Below, in pieces: positions 8,179 to 12,189 of a DNA stretch of 12,189 nt; the first letter of the stretch is position 1, and the number at the start of each line of letters is the position of its first letter. The notes below the pieces were generated by a model. That model ran no database searches. It worked only from the letters and a program-made list of their open reading frames with translations, and was not told the DNA's origin. A program made the translations under genes and the position numbers. This DNA is from CAZAIO01 sp964485235 (GTDB lineage Bacteria > Chloroflexota > Dehalococcoidia > GIF9 > UBA5629), in contig CAZAIO010000081.1 in the NCBI GenBank assembly GCA_964485235.1, positions 1 to 12,189 of the forward strand, given 5' to 3'.

Positions 8179-10077
8179 TTATCGATAGAAAACAGTAACG
8201 CTTTTTAGCTCCGGTGTAAATCCAATATTCCCGGGCATTAAATAGGCCTTATATTTAATATACCGGTCACCATTATGACCGGACCACAAAGCAGTCCCGC
8301 TCGTCTCGTAATACGTATCGTTGGTACCGTCGGGACCTACGAAATTCCACGTCGTATCATCATTATTGGTCGCCACCTGGAACCAGACCAGACCGGAATC
8401 CACTGTGGCGTATTCCCACGATAAATTACCATACGTTGCGCCGCTGCCACAATCATAACTACTCGATTCAAAATATCCGGTTTCATAAAATTGTCCGACA
8501 TACGTCGCAAAGTAATAGTCTTCTACCCCTTCTATCTCCTGAAAATGCCAACTTGCCCCGCTGTCATTGCTCCAGAAACCGTCTCCTCCCGGATAATAGT
8601 CTCCACCCAAGCCTCCCCACTCAAAATAGCTCCCTTCAATTCCCCCAGTTTCCAGTTCGTACAAAACAATAGAGTAATGTTGACCGGAAGTGACGCCGGT
8701 CAACGGTGTAAAAAAGGCAGTATAGTTAATCTCTTCTGGCAAAGCAGTTATAATAGTTTTGCCTAGCACTATATCCCCCGGTATGTACTGGCTTTCTACA
8801 AGGTCACAATTTCTTAATTCGACAACCAGCGGAGCAGGCAATCCTATTGACATCAATTGTAATTCTACCTTTACCAGGCTACCCGATATCCCGGCACAAA
8901 ACGTTTGCGCCAGATAGTCGGTTGAAGAGATTTCATACCAATACTCGTCTGGATAATATTGAGATGTTTGATCTTGAACTATAGTGGGTTCATTTATCAT
9001 AAGCACAATACTTCCATCACCGCCTCCAACATTAAGTACCATCGCATTCTCCGGCGTACCTGAACTAAAATCAATCTGTGTAGTCTGTGTCCATTCACCC
9101 CAGACAACAATATAGTCGGTCTTTATCAGTGTATTAAGACCGTCCGGACCGCTTACGGTGAGCGCGACGGTATATACTCCCGGACTCGTAAATGTATGCA
9201 GGGGATTTTGCTCATCCGAAACTCCATCGCCAAAATCCCACGACCAGCTTGATATAGAACCTGTCGATTGGTCGCTAAATTGAACTGCAAGGGGCGCAAT
9301 TCCGGATAGAACACTGGCGGAGAACTGAGCGACCGGAGCAGTCCCGTTTTGCGGCTGCTGTCCGTCTACATCATTACTTCCCGACTGCTGCTCAAGCGGC
9401 TGAGGTTGTCCCGGAATAATCGGGCCGGGCGGATTCCCCGGTACTATTGTGATATACCAGTTCGGTGGAATTTGTACCAGTTGTCCGTTCGCGTAAGCCC
9501 ACCATTCTCCCTCTTCGTTATAGATGAGTGTAATCCCGTTCGCAAGGACAATGACTGTCCCCACGCTACCTCTTACCACGGCAGAACCGGAAGGTGTTTG
9601 AATTTCATACCGCGACTCGGAATCAACGAGCTTCTGCACACGGTTGACTGTGCTTCCGATATTTTGCCATAACTTTATCGTGGTAGACCCGGTACTGGCA
9701 ACTCCCAGTTCCTGTATCATAACCTCAGTATTCGGTTGCAGTTCAATTGTGCTCCCTTCAAAGAACACAATTACAGCGGTGCCGTCATCTCCCGTTTTTA
9801 TCGTATCTTCAAGTGCCAGTTCCATTCCTGCAAAAGCGTCCTCCCATTTGGCAATATCTACCTTTAATACTGTTACATCTCCCTCGACAACAGATATAGT
9901 GGCAGGCAAATCCGGAAGTTCCGAATCATACTGCACGGTGGATTGGGGAAGATTTTGCGACGGTTCCGGCTGCATAGATGGTGTGCTTTCCTGGGGCAAG
10001 GCCTTACCACCGCAAGATATCAGACATGCGGCAAAAAATAAGGAAAGTGTTGTATTAATTAATCGGGAATTAAGCAT
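8179..10077 (-). CDS. FecR and PKD domain lipoprotein
   Basis: This 632-residue protein is exported and probably lipid-anchored. A hydrophobic signal segment ends in the lipobox L19-I-S-C22, followed by a Pro/Ser/Gln-rich linker. A FecR-type domain spans about 60-180, with VEGDV near 64, the glycine- and aspartate-containing turn TGDDGTAVIVF, and TPSGSAVVRGSVGT (161-174). After a proline-rich stretch comes a PKD domain (about 247-327) with WSWDFGDG and HTFTSPGVYTVALTV. The remaining 300 residues are aromatic-rich beta-sandwich-like sequence in two parts: about 385-530, containing LAQTFCAGISGSLVKVEL, and about 537-632, ending in a Y-rich strand. It is probably a surface or periplasmic sensing or binding protein partnered with the CHASE2 cyclase encoded 21 bases downstream; the ligand is unknown. 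The ATG has no clear Shine-Dalgarno, but a good promoter lies just upstream. Confidence 0.9.
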   Translation of the reverse strand: MLNSRLINTTLSLFFAACLISCGGKALPQESTPSMQPEPSQNLPQSTVQYDSELPDLPATISVVEGDVTVLKVDIAKWEDAFAGMELALEDTIKTGDDGTAVIVFFEGSTIELQPNTEVMIQELGVASTGSTTIKLWQNIGSTVNRVQKLVDSESRYEIQTPSGSAVVRGSVGTVIVLANGITLIYNEEGEWWAYANGQLVQIPPNWYITIVPGNPPGPIIPGQPQPLEQQSGSNDVDGQQPQNGTAPVAQFSASVLSGIAPLAVQFSDQSTGSISSWSWDFGDGVSDEQNPLHTFTSPGVYTVALTVSGPDGLNTLIKTDYIVVWGEWTQTTQIDFSSGTPENAMVLNVGGGDGSIVLMINEPTIVQDQTSQYYPDEYWYEISSTDYLAQTFCAGISGSLVKVELQLMSIGLPAPLVVELRNCDLVESQYIPGDIVLGKTIITALPEEINYTAFFTPLTGVTSGQHYSIVLYELETGGIEGSYFEWGGLGGDYYPGGDGFWSNDSGASWHFQEIEGVEDYYFATYVGQFYETGYFESSSYDCGSGATYGNLSWEYATVDSGLVWFQVATNNDDTTWNFVGPDGTNDTYYETSGTALWSGHNGDRYIKYKAYLMPGNIGFTPELKSVTVFYR

Positions 10078-10100
10078 TTTATACAGGCAATTTGCGTTTT

Positions 10101-10129
10101 ATTATATCCTCATGCCGCCTTATAAACAA
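10101..10129 (-). promoter_or_regulatory. Sigma70-type promoter for the FecR-cyclase operon
   Basis: On the minus strand TTGTTT (10129-10124) is separated by 17 bases from a perfect TATAAT (10106-10101). Transcription would start near 10094, giving a leader of only about 15-20 bases before the ATG at 10077. This fits the absence of a strong Shine-Dalgarno. Confidence 0.5.
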
Positions 10130-10178
10130 CATTAAGTTGAAGCTTTTTCTCTTTAGTATAAAAAAATCCCGGATTTTG

Positions 10179-10188
10179 ACCGGCCGGT
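10179..10188. repeat. 10-base palindrome ACCGGCCGGT
   Basis: This is a perfect palindrome in the 206-base divergent region, about 50 bases upstream of the -35 box of the FecR-cyclase promoter. It is preceded by TTTTG, so TTTTGACCGG (10174-10183) repeats the sequence at 7-16 at the left edge. It could be an operator for either divergent gene; this is speculative. Confidence 0.3.
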
Positions 10189-10283
10189 TATATGGAAATC
10201 TTCAATATAAGAACTATTGAACCTCGCACTTTACTGTTAGTTTTGCAATAATATGTCACAATACTATTACAGGAATCGATATT

Positions 10284-10736
10284 ATGGAATTATCCCGAAA
10301 CATAAACGAACAAATCGACTTACTGGTAAAAAACGAGGAGGCGTTAGCAGGTCTTTACCAGATATACGCCGACCGTTTTCCCAAACATGAAGAGTTCTGG
10401 TTTGGCATGGCTACGGAAGAAATCGACAAGGCGAACCTTATACATGAAATAGCCCAGAAAATAAAAAACAAAAAAGCCCGTGTTTACGAACGCCTGTCCG
10501 GAACGAAATGTCTCGAAGAATTCAACAATATGCTCATTGAAGAAACCGATCGGGCACATAGTAAACCTCTTACAAATGTGGATGCAAGGAATACTGCACT
10601 ATACCTTATGCAGTATATGATCGAACATAACTATTTCAATATATTCGATAGTGATTCTGAAGAAATAAGAGATGTTCTGGGTCAGATGGCAACTGCCATC
10701 AGACATTACTATACATTTATGAAAGAGCATTTTTAA
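10284..10736 (+). CDS. Ferritin-like (rubrerythrin-like) protein with degenerate metal site
   Basis: This 150-residue all-helical protein resembles the rubrerythrin/ferritin-like group. Helix 1 contains NEEALAGLYQIYADRFP, helix 2 FWFGMATEEIDKANLI, helix 3 MLIEETDRAH, and the last part TALYLMQYMIEHNYFNIF and IRHYYTFMKEH. Typical members carry two E-x-x-H diiron motifs. Here the first reads E46-I-D-K49 and the second A138-I-R-H141, so one ligand of each appears lost, while E18/E19 and E114 remain. It may bind metal differently or be purely structural. There is no C-terminal rubredoxin domain. The ATG has AGGA with a 9-base spacer. It stands alone, divergent from the FecR gene. The fold call is reasonably secure; the function is not. 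Confidence 0.7.
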   Translation: MELSRNINEQIDLLVKNEEALAGLYQIYADRFPKHEEFWFGMATEEIDKANLIHEIAQKIKNKKARVYERLSGTKCLEEFNNMLIEETDRAHSKPLTNVDARNTALYLMQYMIEHNYFNIFDSDSEEIRDVLGQMATAIRHYYTFMKEHF

Positions 10737-10985
10737 TAATTTTAAAAGCTTTCCTTATGTCCTCATTCTTTTTATATTATTTAATTGTCTTTCTTACTTT
10801 TTGTTATAGTCTCATAAAGATTTCCTTCACTATGATATTTACCTGTTATATCCGCTCATTTTAATTATTTAAGACAATTAATATTTCAATATATACTATT
10901 TGAAAAACCTATGGACTATTGACTGTAAAATAATGTTATAATGATACACAAGCATAGTTTATTCAATAACAATTACACTGAAGTT

Positions 10986-11783
10986 ATGATAGAGATATTA
11001 CAAAATAAGAACTCCTCTACACGTTTTCAAATACTTGTCGAAATTGCATCGTCAGGGCCTGACATTCAGCAAAAAAGTATTGCATTGAAGCTTGGTGTTA
11101 CACCGCAGGCAATATCCGATTATATTCATCAATTACTGGTAGACGAATTGATCATTTCAACAGGTCGTTCTCATTATAAAGTAAGCACTAAAGGCGTCGA
11201 CTGGATGTTGAAAATATTACGCGAGATCAAGGAATATTCATCTCTCGTTGAACAGGCTGTTACCAATATAACCATATTCGCGGCAATGGCTGAAAACGAC
11301 ATAAAAAAAGGTCAGACCGTAGGACTGAAAATGAAAAACGGCATCCTCTTTGCCACACTCGATACTACCGTTGGCGCAACGGGTATTTCGGTATCCGGTG
11401 TTCGGGCGGGAGAAGACCTTGATGTCTCACATATACAGGGTCTTGTTCAATTGATACGGGGCAAAATCACTATATTGCAGGTCCCCGTAGTGCAAAAAGG
11501 CGGTTCCCGGCAGGTCAATATTAAACTGCTAAAAGATCATGTCGCTGATATTCAAAATATCGGAGCGATAGGAATCGAATCTCTCGCCGCTTTAAAACGG
11601 TTAGGTATAGAGCCTCGCTACCTTTACGGCGTTGTTGAAGCCGCTATTGAAGCTGTACAATGCGGTCTGCCGTTTATTATTATATGCACGGATGATGCCG
11701 TATATAGTGTACTCAAAAAGTTTAAGGAAGAAGATATTAATTACGAATTAATAGATTTACGCGTACACAAAAATTCAGTCTAG
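10986..11783 (+). CDS. Winged-helix (MarR-like) transcriptional regulator of archaeal type
   Basis: This protein of 265 residues (280 if the earlier ATG at 10941 is used) begins with a winged-helix DNA-binding domain at about residues 8-75. The recognition-helix region VTPQAISDYIHQLL follows IQQKSIALKLG, and the wing contains HYKVSTKG. The remaining 190 residues form a conserved domain with VGLKMKNGILFA, ILQVPVVQKGGSRQVN and a C-terminal half (IGAIGIESLAALKRLG, YGVVEAAIEA) that could bind a small ligand. Similar proteins occur in methanogenic archaea and some anaerobic bacteria. I prefer the start at 10986 because related proteins begin close to MIEILQNK, and because a TATAAT at 10937-10942 overlaps the upstream ATG. 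Neither start has a clear Shine-Dalgarno. It lies upstream of cbiX, but cbiX has its own promoter, so control of cobamide genes by this regulator is only a guess. Confidence 0.8.
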   Translation: MIEILQNKNSSTRFQILVEIASSGPDIQQKSIALKLGVTPQAISDYIHQLLVDELIISTGRSHYKVSTKGVDWMLKILREIKEYSSLVEQAVTNITIFAAMAENDIKKGQTVGLKMKNGILFATLDTTVGATGISVSGVRAGEDLDVSHIQGLVQLIRGKITILQVPVVQKGGSRQVNIKLLKDHVADIQNIGAIGIESLAALKRLGIEPRYLYGVVEAAIEAVQCGLPFIIICTDDAVYSVLKKFKEEDINYELIDLRVHKNSV

Positions 11784-11846
11784 CCAACATCCGTTTCATT
11801 CTATCTAAAACCAGCAATCCACTCTAATAATTTTCCGGTCCAATTC

Positions 11847-11876
11847 TTGACAGAGCAACTTATTAACGAATATAAT
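11847..11876 (+). promoter_or_regulatory. Consensus sigma70 promoter for cbiX
   Basis: TTGACA (11847-11852) and TATAAT (11871-11876), both perfect hexamers, are separated by 18 bases. Transcription would start near 11883, giving a leader of about 33 bases, too short for a cobalamin riboswitch. This is the best promoter in the window and separates cbiX from the upstream regulator gene. Confidence 0.8.
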
Positions 11877-11915
11877 ATCAAGCGTACTTTCTATTTATCC
11901 AGTAGGATTGTTTTT

Positions 11916-12189
11916 ATGCCGCATACAGGTGTTATTATCCTTGTCCATGGTAGTCGTGGTGAACTTGCCGTCACAGGTATGCCCGAGACATTTCATAGAA
12001 TCACGGAAGGAGTAAAAGCTCTTCTTCCTCCGGGGATTGAAGTAACCGGCGCCGCACTTCAGTTCAACCATCCCGACTTGGAAGAAGCCGTGCAAAATCT
12101 GATCGACCAGGATATTGAACAAATAATTATTATGCCCTATTTTCTTTTTCAGGGAGTCCATATTACAGAAGATATCCCTGAAATCGTTG
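11916..12189 (+). CDS. cbiX: CbiX-type sirohydrochlorin cobaltochelatase, 5' part
   Basis: An open frame begins at ATG 11916, with AGGA (11904-11907) 8 bases upstream, and runs off the right edge after 91 codons. The product starts MPHTGVIILVHGSRGELAV, showing the chelatase signature HGSR with the expected metal-binding His11. It continues to QFNHPDLEEAV and then to IIIMPYFLFQGVHITEDIPE, whose second His is the other conserved active-site residue of the CbiX family. The enzyme inserts Co2+ into sirohydrochlorin in the early-insertion (anaerobic) cobamide pathway; some relatives insert Ni2+ or Fe2+ instead. Whether this is the short single-domain form cannot be judged because the 3' end is missing. 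It is probably the first gene of its transcript, given the strong promoter directly upstream. Confidence 0.88.
   Translation, partial: MPHTGVIILVHGSRGELAVTGMPETFHRITEGVKALLPPGIEVTGAALQFNHPDLEEAVQNLIDQDIEQIIIMPYFLFQGVHITEDIPEIV

Noticed and set aside
9644..10135. 163-codon plus-strand frame opposite the FecR gene
   Set aside because: It is serine- and valine-rich shadow sequence of the lipoprotein gene on the other strand.
11877..11915. Cobalamin riboswitch upstream of cbiX
   Set aside because: The predicted leader is about 33 bases, far too short for this riboswitch, and no B12-box-like sequence is visible.
11895..12161. Minus-strand frame of 88 codons at the right edge
   Set aside because: It lies antisense to cbiX, whose plus-strand translation shows clear chelatase motifs, a Shine-Dalgarno and a promoter.

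Overview
The window is moderately AT-rich bacterial DNA and looks like ordinary chromosome. It has complete genes with household or signalling roles, Shine-Dalgarno sites and sigma70-type promoters, and no transposase, integrase, tRNA, rRNA or CRISPR array that I can see. The gene content suggests an anaerobe: a MoeA-like protein with a four-cysteine tail, a PFL/ACT pair, a CbiX-type cobaltochelatase, and an archaeal-looking winged-helix regulator. The phosphodiesterase-like metallo-beta-lactamase fold and the regulator both resemble proteins I associate with anaerobic Chloroflexota (Dehalococcoidia-like). That assignment is a low-confidence impression, not a result.

Left part (1-3340, all minus strand): a probable gene start just beyond the left edge, signalled by a strong Shine-Dalgarno at positions 1-10. 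Then come a PFL-family (UPF0210) protein, its usual partner ACT-domain protein (UPF0237), and a separate molybdopterin-binding MoeA-like gene. A 460-base intergenic region divides this block from the next.

Centre (3801-10077): a set of membrane and second-messenger genes. On the plus strand are a two-TM RCK potassium channel, a three-TM protein resembling the PycTM (DUF5706) effectors of Pycsar systems, and a metallo-beta-lactamase-fold protein resembling cyclic-nucleotide phosphodiesterases. Converging on them from the minus strand is a two-gene operon: a FecR/PKD lipoprotein followed by a CHASE2-class III adenylate cyclase with a complete catalytic residue set. Maker (cyclase), possible destroyer (MBL protein) and possible responders (PycTM-like protein and channel) therefore lie within about 6 kb. 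This is the most interesting feature of the window. The functional link is inferred from proximity and family; the cyclase residues predict cAMP rather than the cCMP/cUMP of described Pycsar systems.

Right part (10284-12189, plus strand): a small ferritin-like protein with an apparently degraded diiron site, a winged-helix regulator of archaeal type, and the 5' part of cbiX. cbiX has its own consensus promoter (TTGACA-N18-TATAAT) and runs off the right edge.
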